Part shown: positions 25,923-34,767 of the stretch, piece by piece
How positions within the stretch are numbered: the first letter of the stretch is position 1
Layout of the letters: the number at the start of each line of letters is the position of its first letter
DNA from: Mesonia aquimarina
GTDB lineage: Bacteria > Bacteroidota > Bacteroidia > Flavobacteriales > Flavobacteriaceae
Assembly (NCBI RefSeq): GCF_003667275.1
Contig: NZ_RCNV01000003.1
Coordinates: forward strand, 1 to 64,000
DNA length: 64,000 nucleotides
Direction of reading: 5' to 3'
Made by a program: the position numbers and the translations under genes
The notes under the pieces: model-generated
Told to the model about the DNA's origin: nothing
The model's database searches: none
Seen by the model: only the letters and a program-made list of their open reading frames with translations

Positions 25923-26831
25923 ATGAAAAAGAAAATCGGTAAAATATTTCCCATCATAGATAGTGATCAACGAAAAAAAATGGTAGAAGATAAAATACTT
26001 AATTCTACTCAAAAAAATGATGGAGTTGTAAATATTCACCGCTATAATCTTAACAATGTTGGAGACCTTTTTTGTGGTCCGCACCATTATTTTAAAGAGC
26101 TAGAAAATTCACACCTAGATATTTTAGGGTTTCGAAAAATTTCAAAAAAAAAGAGAATAGAATGGAGTGAAAAAATCAGTACAAACTCAGTGATTATTGG
26201 CGGTGGTGGATTATTAAATATTCGCCATTTCGAAAGACAAATGCGACTTTTTGAACAACTCAAAGCAAAAGGAAAAAAAACAGTACTATGGGGAGTAGGC
26301 CATAATGATCCTAAATTAAAACAAATAGGCAACCCAAAAAAATACAATGTAGATATAGATAACTTTGGTTTAGTTGGTACTAGAGATTATAGCATGCCTA
26401 ACGAATATGTACCATGTGTTAGTTGTTTACACCCAATTTTTGACAAAGAATACAAAGAGACTCGAGAAACAGGTATAATTATTACAAATTCTAGTTTAAA
26501 AGACAATTCTATTCTTGAAAAATTTAAAAATTACCCTTCAACATCTAATACAACTACTTTATCAGAAATGATAAGTTTTATTGGCAGCTCTGCTACTGTT
26601 GTAACCGATAGCTATCATGCCATGTACTGGGCAATTTTGTTAGGAAAAAAGACAATTGCAATTCCCGCTACTTCTAAATTTTACGATTTTAAATACAAAA
26701 CGGTAATTTCTAGCTATGAAAATTTTGAAGAAGATTTGCATAAAGCACAATCTTATAGCGGAGTTTTAGAAGAATGCAGAGAAATAAATTTAAAATTTGC
26801 AGAAAAAGTTTTTGACTATCTAAACATATAA
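25923..26831 (+). CDS. Polysaccharide pyruvyl transferase family protein
   Basis: The 302-residue protein matches the pyruvyl-transferase/CsaB family: NVGDLFCGPHHYF, VIIGGGGLLNIRHFERQ, KTVLWGVGHNDP and the C-terminal VVTDSYHAMYWAILLGKKTIAIP, where the DSYH motif resembles the usual D(S/T)FH. Such enzymes add pyruvate ketals to surface sugars, which gives negative charge. It is the first gene of a plus-strand run and is followed after 1 bp by tsaC, so glycan and tRNA-modification genes appear co-transcribed. Confidence 0.88.
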   Translation: MKKKIGKIFPIIDSDQRKKMVEDKILNSTQKNDGVVNIHRYNLNNVGDLFCGPHHYFKELENSHLDILGFRKISKKKRIEWSEKISTNSVIIGGGGLLNIRHFERQMRLFEQLKAKGKKTVLWGVGHNDPKLKQIGNPKKYNVDIDNFGLVGTRDYSMPNEYVPCVSCLHPIFDKEYKETRETGIIITNSSLKDNSILEKFKNYPSTSNTTTLSEMISFIGSSATVVTDSYHAMYWAILLGKKTIAIPATSKFYDFKYKTVISSYENFEEDLHKAQSYSGVLEECREINLKFAEKVFDYLNI

Positions 26832-26832
26832 T

Positions 26833-27393
26833 ATGAAAGACGAAATAAACAATTGCCTTACCACTTTAAAAAAAGGCGGACTCATCCTCTACCCGACCGA
26901 TACCGTTTGGGGAATTGGCTGCGACGCAACTAATGCGGACGCTATTGATAAAATTTTTGCCCTAAAAAAACGTGCTGAAAGCAAATCGATGATTTGTTTG
27001 GTTTCGGATTTTAAAATGCTGAATCAATATGTTGAGGAAATTCCTGAAGTGGCTTACGATATTTTAAAATACGCTGCAAAACCAACTACAATTATTTATG
27101 ACGATCCCATTCGTGTAGCAGAAAACTTAATTGCTGAAGATAATACCCTAGCAATACGTGTAACCAAAGATAAATTTTGTAATCAGTTGTTGCGTAAATT
27201 CAAACGGCCTATTGTTTCTACTTCGGCAAACATTAGCGGAAAACCAACACCTAAATCTTTTCAGCAAATAAGTCCCGAAATTTTAAAAGGAGTAGACTAT
27301 GTTGTAAATTTGCAGCCGTCTAAAAAAAGCGCAAAACCATCTACCATTATTAAATTAGGCTTAGACGGAAAAGTGCAAATTATCAGAAAATAA
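26833..27393 (+). CDS. tsaC: L-threonylcarbamoyladenylate synthase (YrdC/Sua5 family)
   Basis: The 186-residue single YrdC domain makes threonylcarbamoyl-AMP for t6A37 of tRNAs. Motifs: [20 protein letters not shown] at the N-terminus, [30 protein letters not shown] and [18 protein letters not shown]. No Sua5 C-terminal domain is present. Gaps of 1 bp on each side show tight coupling to the pyruvyl transferase gene upstream and the tRNA nucleotidyltransferase gene downstream. Confidence 0.95.
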   Translation: MKDEINNCLTTLKKGGLILYPTDTVWGIGCDATNADAIDKIFALKKRAESKSMICLVSDFKMLNQYVEEIPEVAYDILKYAAKPTTIIYDDPIRVAENLIAEDNTLAIRVTKDKFCNQLLRKFKRPIVSTSANISGKPTPKSFQQISPEILKGVDYVVNLQPSKKSAKPSTIIKLGLDGKVQIIRK

Positions 27394-27394
27394 A

Positions 27395-28825
27395 ATGCCC
27401 GAAGCAAAAAATTATAAAGAAGCCTTATCGCATAAAATTTTTGAATACATAAGCAAAGCTGCAGATAACTTACAAATTGAAACCTATGCTATTGGTGGGT
27501 TTGTAAGAGATTTTTTTCTACAACGCGGAACCGCTAAAGATATAGATATTGTAGCTGTAGGAAGCGGAATTGAACTTGCCAAAGAAGTTTCTAGACTTTT
27601 ACCTCATCAACCAAAAGTACAAGTTTTTAAAACCTACGGAACTGCCATGTTGCGTGCTTTTGATGCTGAAATTGAATTTGTTGGTGCCCGTAAAGAATCC
27701 TATTCTGAAGAAAGTAGAAATCCCAATGTAGAAAGAGGTACATTAAAAGATGACCAAAATAGACGTGATTTTACGATAAATGCATTGGCACTTCAATTGA
27801 ATAAAAACAACTTCGGAAAATTACTGGATCCCTTTAATGGTTTAGAAGATTTAAAACAACAGATCATAAAAACACCGCTAGATCCAGATATCACTTATTC
27901 TGATGACCCATTGCGGATGATGCGTGCTATAAGATTTGCAACGCAATTAGGCTTTAAAATAGAAAACGAATCGTTAGCAGCTATCACAAAAAATCATAAG
28001 CGAATTAAAATTATTTCGCGTGAACGTATTGTAGAAGAAATTCATAAAATTTTATTAGCTGAAAAACCTTCAATTGGTTTTGGGTTACTCAGAAAAACAA
28101 AATTGTTACCGCTTATCTTACCCGAATTATCTGATTTACAAGGTATCGATGAAAAAGAAGGTCAACGTCATAAAGATAATTTTTGGCATACCTTAGAGGT
28201 TGTTGATAATATTTCAGAAAACACTGATGATCTTTGGCTTCGTTGGGCTGCTCTACTTCACGATATTGGTAAAGCACCAACAAAAAAATTCGATAAAAAA
28301 ATTGGTTGGACTTTTCATACGCACGAATTTGTAGGAGCAAAAATGGTGTTCAATTTATTTAAGCGATTAAAAATGCCATTGAATGAAAAAATGAAATTTG
28401 TTCAGAAAATGGTTTTCATGAGTTCACGTCCTATTGTAATTGCTGAAGATCACGTTACCGATTCTGCAGTTAGACGCTTAATTTTTGATGCAGGCGATTA
28501 TATTGAAGATTTAATGACACTTTGTGAAGCCGACATTACTACTAAAAATCCTAAACGCTATAAAAAATACCACAATAATTTTAAAATAGTTCGTCAAAAA
28601 CTTAAAGAAGTTGAAGAACGCGATCATATTCGTAATTTTCAACCACCAGTTTCTGGAGAAGAAATTATGGAAACCTTCAATATAAAACCTTCCAAAGAAA
28701 TTGGTATCATAAAAAATGCTATTAAAGAAGCTATTTTAGAAGGAGAAATCCCGAATGAATACCAAGCTGCTCAACAATTTATGCTCAAAAAAGGAAAACA
28801 ATTAGGGCTTAAAACAGACAATTAA
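27395..28825 (+). CDS. tRNA nucleotidyltransferase/poly(A) polymerase family protein with HD domain
   Basis: The 476-residue protein has the class II CCA-enzyme head: [26 protein letters not shown] with the GG and DxD catalytic motifs, then [14 protein letters not shown] and [21 protein letters not shown] central HD phosphohydrolase domain shows [17 protein letters not shown] and [10 protein letters not shown]. It most likely adds or repairs tRNA CCA ends, which fits with tsaC 1 bp upstream. Poly(A) polymerase activity is an alternative, as this family contains both. It is 12 bp from the heme A synthase gene. Confidence 0.93.
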   Translation: MPEAKNYKEALSHKIFEYISKAADNLQIETYAIGGFVRDFFLQRGTAKDIDIVAVGSGIELAKEVSRLLPHQPKVQVFKTYGTAMLRAFDAEIEFVGARKESYSEESRNPNVERGTLKDDQNRRDFTINALALQLNKNNFGKLLDPFNGLEDLKQQIIKTPLDPDITYSDDPLRMMRAIRFATQLGFKIENESLAAITKNHKRIKIISRERIVEEIHKILLAEKPSIGFGLLRKTKLLPLILPELSDLQGIDEKEGQRHKDNFWHTLEVVDNISENTDDLWLRWAALLHDIGKAPTKKFDKKIGWTFHTHEFVGAKMVFNLFKRLKMPLNEKMKFVQKMVFMSSRPIVIAEDHVTDSAVRRLIFDAGDYIEDLMTLCEADITTKNPKRYKKYHNNFKIVRQKLKEVEERDHIRNFQPPVSGEEIMETFNIKPSKEIGIIKNAIKEAILEGEIPNEYQAAQQFMLKKGKQLGLKTDN

Positions 28826-28837
28826 TAAGCTTAGAAA

Positions 28838-29860
28838 ATGTTTAGAAAAACAGTAAAATTATCGCTCATCTTAGTTTATCTAGTCATTATTGCTGGTGCA
28901 GTAGTTAGAATGACCGGCAGTGGAATGGGTTGCCCGGACTGGCCAAAATGCTTTGGACATTTTATTCCGCCAACAGAAAGAGCGCAATTGGAGTGGCATC
29001 CAAATCAAAACTTCCATAAAGGGCAAGTTATTATTGTAAATGAAACGCTTCAAGTAGCCATAGAAGAATTTACTTCTGGTAAAAAGTTTAACAAAACTCA
29101 CTGGCAATTATACGCTAAACACGATTATGCGGTATTTAATGCTACGCATACTTGGGTAGAGTACATTAATCGATTATTTGGTGCTTTAGCCGGATTGGCT
29201 GTTTTAATTATGGCTATCTTTTCTTTTTGGAAATGGAAAAAAAATAAGAAAATCACTTTACTTTCTTGGTTAAGTGTTTTTTTGATGGGCTTTCAAGCTT
29301 GGCTTGGTGCAACCGTGGTTTATTCTGTTTTAGCTCCTGTTAGAATTACGTTGCATATGGTTGTTGCCTTGCTAATTGTTGCTTTATTATTATATATTTT
29401 ACACTTAGCTTCTCAAAAATCAAGTACAAAAAAATACCAGTCATTTTTTTCTAAGCTACTTTTTTTTAGTGTAATTGTCACCTTAATTCAAGTGATTCTA
29501 GGAACTGAAGTTCGACAATTTATAGACGAACAAATTAAAAGCATAGGCTACCAAAAAGAATTATGGCTTCAAAATCCTGAAATTCAGTTTTACATTCATC
29601 GTAGTTTTTCTATTTTAGTTTTTGCACTAAATGCTTTTTTATGGCAAAAAAATCGTCAATTGCATTTAGGTTACCGTCTTTTAAATTGGGTGATGCTATT
29701 TATAATTCTTGAAATACTTACAGGAATATTAATGAATTATGTAGATTTTCCTTTCGCATCGCAAGCCATGCACTTAGTTCTAGCTTCGTTATTATTCGGA
29801 ATTCAGTTTTATTTAGTTTTACAAAGTAGAAAAGCCAAAATTCAGTTGAAAAAATCCTAA
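28838..29860 (+). CDS. ctaA: Heme A synthase (COX15/CtaA)
   Basis: The 340-residue integral membrane enzyme oxidises heme O to heme A for cytochrome oxidase. The first transmembrane helix ends in the conserved VVRMTGSGMGCPDWPKCFG, whose Cys pair lies in the first periplasmic loop. HTWVEYINRLFGALAG carries the conserved heme-ligand His and E-x-x-x-R region; later helices include ITLHMVVALL and MHLVLASLL. About eight membrane segments are visible. It points to aerobic respiration with an aa3-type oxidase. It is the last gene of the plus-strand operon starting at 25923. Confidence 0.94.
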   Translation: MFRKTVKLSLILVYLVIIAGAVVRMTGSGMGCPDWPKCFGHFIPPTERAQLEWHPNQNFHKGQVIIVNETLQVAIEEFTSGKKFNKTHWQLYAKHDYAVFNATHTWVEYINRLFGALAGLAVLIMAIFSFWKWKKNKKITLLSWLSVFLMGFQAWLGATVVYSVLAPVRITLHMVVALLIVALLLYILHLASQKSSTKKYQSFFSKLLFFSVIVTLIQVILGTEVRQFIDEQIKSIGYQKELWLQNPEIQFYIHRSFSILVFALNAFLWQKNRQLHLGYRLLNWVMLFIILEILTGILMNYVDFPFASQAMHLVLASLLFGIQFYLVLQSRKAKIQLKKS

Positions 29861-29865
29861 CTTTG
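29858..29865 (+). promoter_or_regulatory. -7 element before the pRiA4b-like gene
   Basis: TAACTTTG matches TAnnTTTG, 21 bp before the ATG. It overlaps the stop codon of the heme A synthase gene, so the next gene probably has its own transcript. Confidence 0.6.
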
Positions 29866-29886
29866 CAGCCCTAAAATTTCAATGAT

Positions 29887-30405
29887 ATGATGATTTATAA
29901 ATTTCGAATAGTACTCGATACATTAGAAGATGTTTTTAGAGATATTGAAATAGAAGAAGAAGCAACCTTAGAAGATTTTCATAACGCTATAACGCAAGCT
30001 TTTGGTTTTGATGGTACCGAAATGGCTTCTTTTTATATTAGTGATAATGAATGGAATCAAGGAGAAGAAATTGTGCTTTTTGATATGAGCGAAGGTCAAA
30101 ATTCTGTTAGAATGATGAATGAAACTACGCTTGATACGGTAGTTTCTCAAGACCAAACAAAGCTTATTTATGTGTACGATTTCTTTAGCATGTGGACATT
30201 TTATGTTGAATTAGCCGATATGGTTGAACCTGAAGATGGTCGCGATTATCCTAATTTAATGTATTCTCACGGGCAGTTACCGGATAGCCCACCAGATAAA
30301 AATTTTGAAGCTGAACAAGATGATGAACTCAGCAATGATTATGGAGAAGAAGATGTTGACTTTGAAAATCTAGATGATATTGATTTTGACCAACACTGGA
30401 ATTAA
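29887..30405 (+). CDS. Plasmid pRiA4b ORF-3-like protein
   Basis: The 172-residue protein starts MMIYKFRIVLDTLEDVFRDIEIEEEATLEDFHNAI and contains YVYDFFSMWTFYVELADM, matching the pRiA4b ORF-3 (IS1096 TnpR-like) fold. Despite the family name there is no transposase or inverted repeat near it, and similar chromosomal copies are common. The C-terminal third is strongly acidic (DDELSNDYGEEDVDFENLDD). Function is unknown. A dispersed structured repeat follows its stop codon. Confidence 0.82.
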   Translation: MMIYKFRIVLDTLEDVFRDIEIEEEATLEDFHNAITQAFGFDGTEMASFYISDNEWNQGEEIVLFDMSEGQNSVRMMNETTLDTVVSQDQTKLIYVYDFFSMWTFYVELADMVEPEDGRDYPNLMYSHGQLPDSPPDKNFEAEQDDELSNDYGEEDVDFENLDDIDFDQHWN

Positions 30406-30415
30406 TATTTTTTTT

Positions 30416-30499
30416 GCATTAGGGATAGTAATGAAAATCCCGCAGTGGCTTTTTTGCCACGAGGAATTGTAATGAATAGCCCGACCCGCAGGGAAATGC
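30416..30499. repeat. Dispersed structured repeat, copy 2
   Basis: The element begins GCATTAGGGATAG and ends AGCCCGACCCGCAGGGAAATGC, with GCATT/AATGC ends. Its inner hairpin is GTGGC-TTTTTT-GCCAC. Layout matches 15631-15729, but the third terminal base pair is A-T instead of G-C. Confidence 0.75.
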
Positions 30500-30523
30500 C
30501 CAACTTAACTTAAGACTTAGATT

Positions 30524-31582
30524 ATGATAAATTTATATGCTGCCCAAATTGAATCGCTTTCTATACATCGTGTAGGAAACAAAACTAAAAATGAAGGTAT
30601 CTTTCTTTCTGAAAATCCCTACCAGTTAAATGATGAAATGCACGCTTTATTGAAGGAGTATTTCTTAAAATCGTTTAGAGAAAAGGAAGAAAATTATTAT
30701 CAATTTGTGCACGAAGCAGATTTAGAGTTTCACGAGCTTTATAATTTATCTAGCGCTATTTTTGAAAATCCGGCTGAAATTCATCAGCATTCAAAAAAAA
30801 TCGCGCAACATTTATTTGATCAAGCAAAACACCCGCACATAAAAAGTGGAGAAGTTTATGTGGTCTATTTTGAAAATTTAATGCTGAATAACGAACGTGT
30901 TGACGGTATCGGGATTTTTAAATCTGAATTAAAACATGATTTTTTACAGTTTGATGAAAAGGGAGAAGATTTAGAAGCTATTTTACAACAAGGTGTAAAT
31001 TTGAACAAACTTGATAAGGGCGCGTTGATTTTTAATAGCAATAAAGAGGAAGGCTATAGAGTTTTATCGGTAGACTCTAATAAATACGATACAAAATATT
31101 GGCTAGAGCAATTTTTAGGGGTAGATATTTTTGCTGATGAAAATTTCAATACAAAGAGTTACTTAAAATTTTGTCAGAACTTTGCAAAAGATGTGGTTTT
31201 ACCAGCAGAAGATAAACAACAAGAAGTAATGTTTATGAACCGTGCGGTAAACCATTTTGCTAAAAACGACAATTTTGAAGAAAGTAATTTTTTAAATGAA
31301 GTGGTAGAAAATCCGGAGCTGATTCCTGAGTTTCAAAACTATAAAACCGAAAAAGCACCAAAATATAAAATTGAAGATTTAACGCAATTTCCGGTTTCTA
31401 ATACAGCAGTTAGCGCAGCCCGAAAAAAGATAAAAAGTATCATTAATTTAGATACAAACGTGCAAATAAAAATGGATTTTATTAATCCAGATAGTGCTGA
31501 AAAGTTCATTGAAAAAGGCTGGGATGAAGAACGCCAAATGTATTATTATTTGGTATATTTTAATAAAGAAGAAAAAAATTAA
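30524..31582 (+). CDS. Nucleoid-associated protein, NdpA/YejK family
   Basis: The 352-residue protein follows the family layout: IESLSIHRVGNKTKNEGIFL at the start, LKEYFLKSFREKEENYYQF, SGEVYVVYFENLMLNNERVDGIGIFKSE, and SVDSNKYDTKYWLEQFLGVD. Family members associate with the nucleoid; molecular function is unclear. It is cytoplasmic, with no membrane segment. It is followed after 35 bp by a small membrane protein gene on the same strand. Confidence 0.88.
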   Translation: MINLYAAQIESLSIHRVGNKTKNEGIFLSENPYQLNDEMHALLKEYFLKSFREKEENYYQFVHEADLEFHELYNLSSAIFENPAEIHQHSKKIAQHLFDQAKHPHIKSGEVYVVYFENLMLNNERVDGIGIFKSELKHDFLQFDEKGEDLEAILQQGVNLNKLDKGALIFNSNKEEGYRVLSVDSNKYDTKYWLEQFLGVDIFADENFNTKSYLKFCQNFAKDVVLPAEDKQQEVMFMNRAVNHFAKNDNFEESNFLNEVVENPELIPEFQNYKTEKAPKYKIEDLTQFPVSNTAVSAARKKIKSIINLDTNVQIKMDFINPDSAEKFIEKGWDEERQMYYYLVYFNKEEKN

Positions 31583-31617
31583 ATTAATTCAGGATTCTTT
31601 ATTTTGAATTATTAATT

Positions 31618-31812
31618 ATGGAAAAAAGTGTAAGATTTTTATTCGGTTTGGGATTGTCGCTATTAATTATAGTAATGGGGTTTCACATAGTTAAAATTTC
31701 TGAAACACTATTTGAAAAAATAATCGGCTTTGCCAATATTTTTCTTTTTAGCAGTATAATAATTTGGGCGATCTTTAGAATTCTTAAAAACGCACTAAAG
31801 AATGTTAAGTGA
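31618..31812 (+). CDS. Small two-helix membrane protein
   Basis: The 64-residue product has two hydrophobic segments (about residues 7-25 and 36-55) separated by a short loop (KISETLFEKIIG) and ends in a basic tail (RILKNALKNVK). No family is recognised. It begins 35 bp after the NdpA-like gene and ends 9 bp before the convergent kinase-like gene. Its strong membrane pattern makes it likely real. Confidence 0.6.
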   Translation: MEKSVRFLFGLGLSLLIIVMGFHIVKISETLFEKIIGFANIFLFSSIIIWAIFRILKNALKNVK

Positions 31813-31821
31813 TTTTTCAAA

Positions 31822-32889
31822 TTAAAACTCCATTCTTTCTTTTGTATTAGTGTCAACATAATTACGTTTCACAAAATCGAGAGCGGTTTTTAAAATATTC
31901 CCCATTGTTTTGGCACGTTTAAAACGAATATCTTTAGAAAAAGCAACCAAATCTCTTTTTAAGGTTCTTACATTTTCATTGGTAGAAACGTGATCATTTA
32001 TCATACATCTTATTAATTCTCGGTAGCGTTTTTGCGAAGATATTAATCGTTTTGCCACTTGCGAACGTTCTTCCCTCCTATACTGATCTATAGAAGAATG
32101 CTCTAGTTTTTTAGTGACCAATTGTACCATTTCAAAATTCTCTTTAAAAAATTGAGGTCGGTAAACTTTTAAATTCCCTTCAAAACATTGCTGATCAAAA
32201 TCTATAGCTCTAATTTGGTAAGCCACGTGATCAAAATCGTGTGTTGGTATAATTACGTAATTATAAGAACGCATATCTCCTAAAAGTCGTAAAGTACAAC
32301 GCTCATTGAATTTAACAAACTGTTTTGCGATCTGAATTTTTGCGCGTTCATCACATTCCGGTAAATGCTCTTTTATAAAAACATCACCGGGTATTCCCGC
32401 AATATGTTCTTCAATTAACGTGTCTTTATAAATTAAAAAGTTGATTCGGTGCGGCGATAAAATATGTTCAAATTCTAGTCCGTAAATTCGAGAAGCATCA
32501 GCTTTTTTCACATAAAAATAAGTAAAACTATCATTTAAAATATTTCTAATTTTCACCCGAAAAGGTTTAGAATTTCCAAACGTGCAGTAATCTATAGCAT
32601 CAACATTTAGGTACTGAAAAGAATCATCGCTACCATCAGAGTGCAAAATTGTATAAACTCTTTTTAAGCTATTGTCTATTTCAGTACGTTCGTGATCTGG
32701 ATAATAGCAGCGCACCCAAAGCGTATCTTCATCGTGCCGATCATAAACCACAATAGAACCGGAAAAACGTAGCAAATCATCATAGAAAACAGGAATTTTT
32801 GTATTTCTATTATATTTTGCCAAATACTTGGTCAGCCTTTCATTAATAGGAAAGGTTGGTTTTTTTTGCGACATTAATTTTTCTTCCAT
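31822..32889 (-). CDS. Conserved hypothetical protein with kinase-like active-site pattern
   Basis: I do not recognise a named family. With an ATG at 32889 the product has 355 residues; an ATG at 32874 would give MSQKKPTFPINERL, and a TTG at 32940 is unlikely. The middle of the protein resembles a protein-kinase fold: a possible ATP-site Lys in FTYFYVKKADA, a hinge-like LIEEHIAGIPGD, a catalytic-loop-like RLLGDMRSYNYVI (Asp and Asn five apart, about residues 205 and 210), then IRAIDFDQQ as a DFG-like metal site (about 230-232). The C-terminal 100 residues are helical and basic. Function is inferred only. It is divergent from the ABC exporter. Confidence 0.7.
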   Translation of the reverse strand: MEEKLMSQKKPTFPINERLTKYLAKYNRNTKIPVFYDDLLRFSGSIVVYDRHDEDTLWVRCYYPDHERTEIDNSLKRVYTILHSDGSDDSFQYLNVDAIDYCTFGNSKPFRVKIRNILNDSFTYFYVKKADASRIYGLEFEHILSPHRINFLIYKDTLIEEHIAGIPGDVFIKEHLPECDERAKIQIAKQFVKFNERCTLRLLGDMRSYNYVIIPTHDFDHVAYQIRAIDFDQQCFEGNLKVYRPQFFKENFEMVQLVTKKLEHSSIDQYRREERSQVAKRLISSQKRYRELIRCMINDHVSTNENVRTLKRDLVAFSKDIRFKRAKTMGNILKTALDFVKRNYVDTNTKERMEF

Positions 32890-32981
32890 GCATCTGCTTT
32901 TTTCAAAAATAATATTCTCTAAGCATTTTTCTTGTAACAAAACGTTAACTTGATCGTCGTACTGATAAAACCAAGCTTATT

Positions 32982-33890
32982 TTGAAAACAATTCTTACGC
33001 TCAACAAGATTACAAAAAAATTTGGTCCTATTACAGCGGTAAACAATTTATCATTTACCATTGAGAAAGGACACGTATACGGAATTTTGGGTCCTAATGG
33101 AAGTGGAAAATCTACTACTCTAGGAATGGTTTTAAATGTCGTGAATAAAACCAGTGGCGATTTTCACTGGTTTGACGGTTCTGAATCTACACATGAAGCT
33201 TTAAAAAAAGTAGGCGCCATTATTGAACGCCCAAATTTTTATCCATATATGACTGCCAAGCAAAACCTTAACTTGGTTTGCAAAATAAAAAATGTCACCA
33301 ATGTAAAAATTGAAGAAAAATTGGACTTAGTAGGTTTGCTAGACAGGAAAGATAGTAAGTTCAGAACTTTTTCTTTGGGGATGAAACAACGCCTAGCCAT
33401 TGCTTCTGCTTTATTGAACGATCCTGAGATCTTAATTTTAGACGAACCTACTAATGGTTTAGATCCGCAGGGAATTCATCAAATACGTGAAATCATTCGA
33501 AAAATCGCATCGATGGGAACAACTATTTTGTTGGCTTCGCATTTACTAGATGAAGTAGAAAAAGTATGTTCTCATGTAATTATTATCAGAAAAGGCGAAA
33601 AACTTTACGATGGTAAAGTTGATGAAATGAACTCGAATCACGGTTATTTTGAATTGAAAGCAGAAAACACAGAACAACTCCACTCCTATTTAACCAATAA
33701 CCAGCAATTTGATAAAATTAAGATAGACGATGAAAGTGGTTTACTAATCGCCTTTCCTTCGCAAGAATTAGCGGCACATGAGTTTAATAAAAAACTTATT
33801 GCAGAAGGAATTGTGCTTTCGCATTTAGTAAAAAGACGTGAAAGTTTAGAACAACAATTTTTAGAATTAACCAATCAAAAAAGCGAATAA
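32982..33890 (+). CDS. ABC transporter ATP-binding protein
   Basis: The 302-residue ATPase has Walker A GPNGSGKST (37-45), signature TFSLGMKQRL, and Walker B ILILDEPTNGLDP followed by the switch His in LLASHLLDEVEKVC. The C-terminal extension of about 80 residues is typical of the ABC-2 drug/bacitracin exporter class. The start is TTG. It pairs with the permease gene 3 bp downstream. The substrate is not readable. Confidence 0.95.
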   Translation: MKTILTLNKITKKFGPITAVNNLSFTIEKGHVYGILGPNGSGKSTTLGMVLNVVNKTSGDFHWFDGSESTHEALKKVGAIIERPNFYPYMTAKQNLNLVCKIKNVTNVKIEEKLDLVGLLDRKDSKFRTFSLGMKQRLAIASALLNDPEILILDEPTNGLDPQGIHQIREIIRKIASMGTTILLASHLLDEVEKVCSHVIIIRKGEKLYDGKVDEMNSNHGYFELKAENTEQLHSYLTNNQQFDKIKIDDESGLLIAFPSQELAAHEFNKKLIAEGIVLSHLVKRRESLEQQFLELTNQKSE

Positions 33891-33893
33891 ATT

Positions 33894-34733
33894 ATGCTAA
33901 GATTACTCAATATAGAATTTCATAAACTAAAGTATAGTCGATCTACGTTAATTTTTAGTGCTATTTATCTAGTTTTATTCTGTTTTTTAGCGCTTTTTGC
34001 TTCTATACATTTTGAATTTGGAAATGTGGATTTTCAGTTAGCCGATCAGGGAATTTTCAACTTCCCATACATCTGGCATTTTAACGCCTATTTTGCCTCT
34101 TTCCTTAAAATATTTTTAGCTATTGTAATTGTTTCTATGATTTCTAATGAATATAGCAACAGAACAATTAAGCAAAACTTAATAGATGGCATGAGCAAAA
34201 AGGAATTTTTGCTCTCAAAAATTTATACTGTCGTAGCATTTGCTTTAACTTCTACAGTAGTTTTATTTGTTGTTTCCTTAGTTTTAGGACTAATTTTTTC
34301 TGACTATAATGAGTTTTCTATCATCTTTTCTGAGCTTGAATATTTAATCGCCTATTTTGTTAAACTCTTAGGTTTTTTCGCATTTTGTATGTTTTTAGGT
34401 GTTCTAATAAAACGTTCCGCATTTGCTTTAGGACTATTATTCATCTGGTGGATTGCAGAAAGTATAATTATTAATGTACTCCGATTTGTTATTTTTAAAG
34501 ACGGCGAATTAACCGCAAAATTCAGTCAGTTTTTACCGCTAGAATCGATGGCAAATTTGGTAAAACAACCATTTAGCAGGTTAAGTTTGGTAAAATCTGC
34601 CCAAAATCAAATGGGAACCGACATTTTAAGTAATGACTACATTATTCATTGGTACCAACTTTTAATTGTATTAATCTGGGTAACAGTTTTCTTTTACGCT
34701 TCATATACATTACTTAAAAAGCGAGATTTGTAA
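33894..34733 (+). CDS. ABC-2 type transporter permease
   Basis: The 279-residue membrane protein has about six hydrophobic segments (near 18-38, 66-86, 110-135, 152-172, 178-200 and 248-270) and the conserved cytoplasmic SNEYSNRTIKQNLIDGMSK between the second and third. That motif is typical of ABC-2 permeases which couple to the ATPase. It forms an exporter with the preceding gene (3-bp gap). A T9SS cargo gene follows 34 bp later, apparently from its own TATTTTTG element. Confidence 0.9.
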   Translation: MLRLLNIEFHKLKYSRSTLIFSAIYLVLFCFLALFASIHFEFGNVDFQLADQGIFNFPYIWHFNAYFASFLKIFLAIVIVSMISNEYSNRTIKQNLIDGMSKKEFLLSKIYTVVAFALTSTVVLFVVSLVLGLIFSDYNEFSIIFSELEYLIAYFVKLLGFFAFCMFLGVLIKRSAFALGLLFIWWIAESIIINVLRFVIFKDGELTAKFSQFLPLESMANLVKQPFSRLSLVKSAQNQMGTDILSNDYIIHWYQLLIVLIWVTVFFYASYTLLKKRDL

Positions 34734-34744
34734 AGTATAATCGT

Positions 34745-34752
34745 TATTTTTG
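34745..34752 (+). promoter_or_regulatory. -7 element before the first T9SS cargo gene
   Basis: TATTTTTG matches TAnnTTTG and lies 15 bp before the ATG at 34768. Confidence 0.55.
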
Positions 34753-34767
34753 AGAAAATAACTCTTT

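Noticed and set aside
29887-30405. pRiA4b ORF-3-like gene as evidence of a mobile element
   Set aside because: No transposase, inverted repeats or target duplication are seen; the domain is common on chromosomes.
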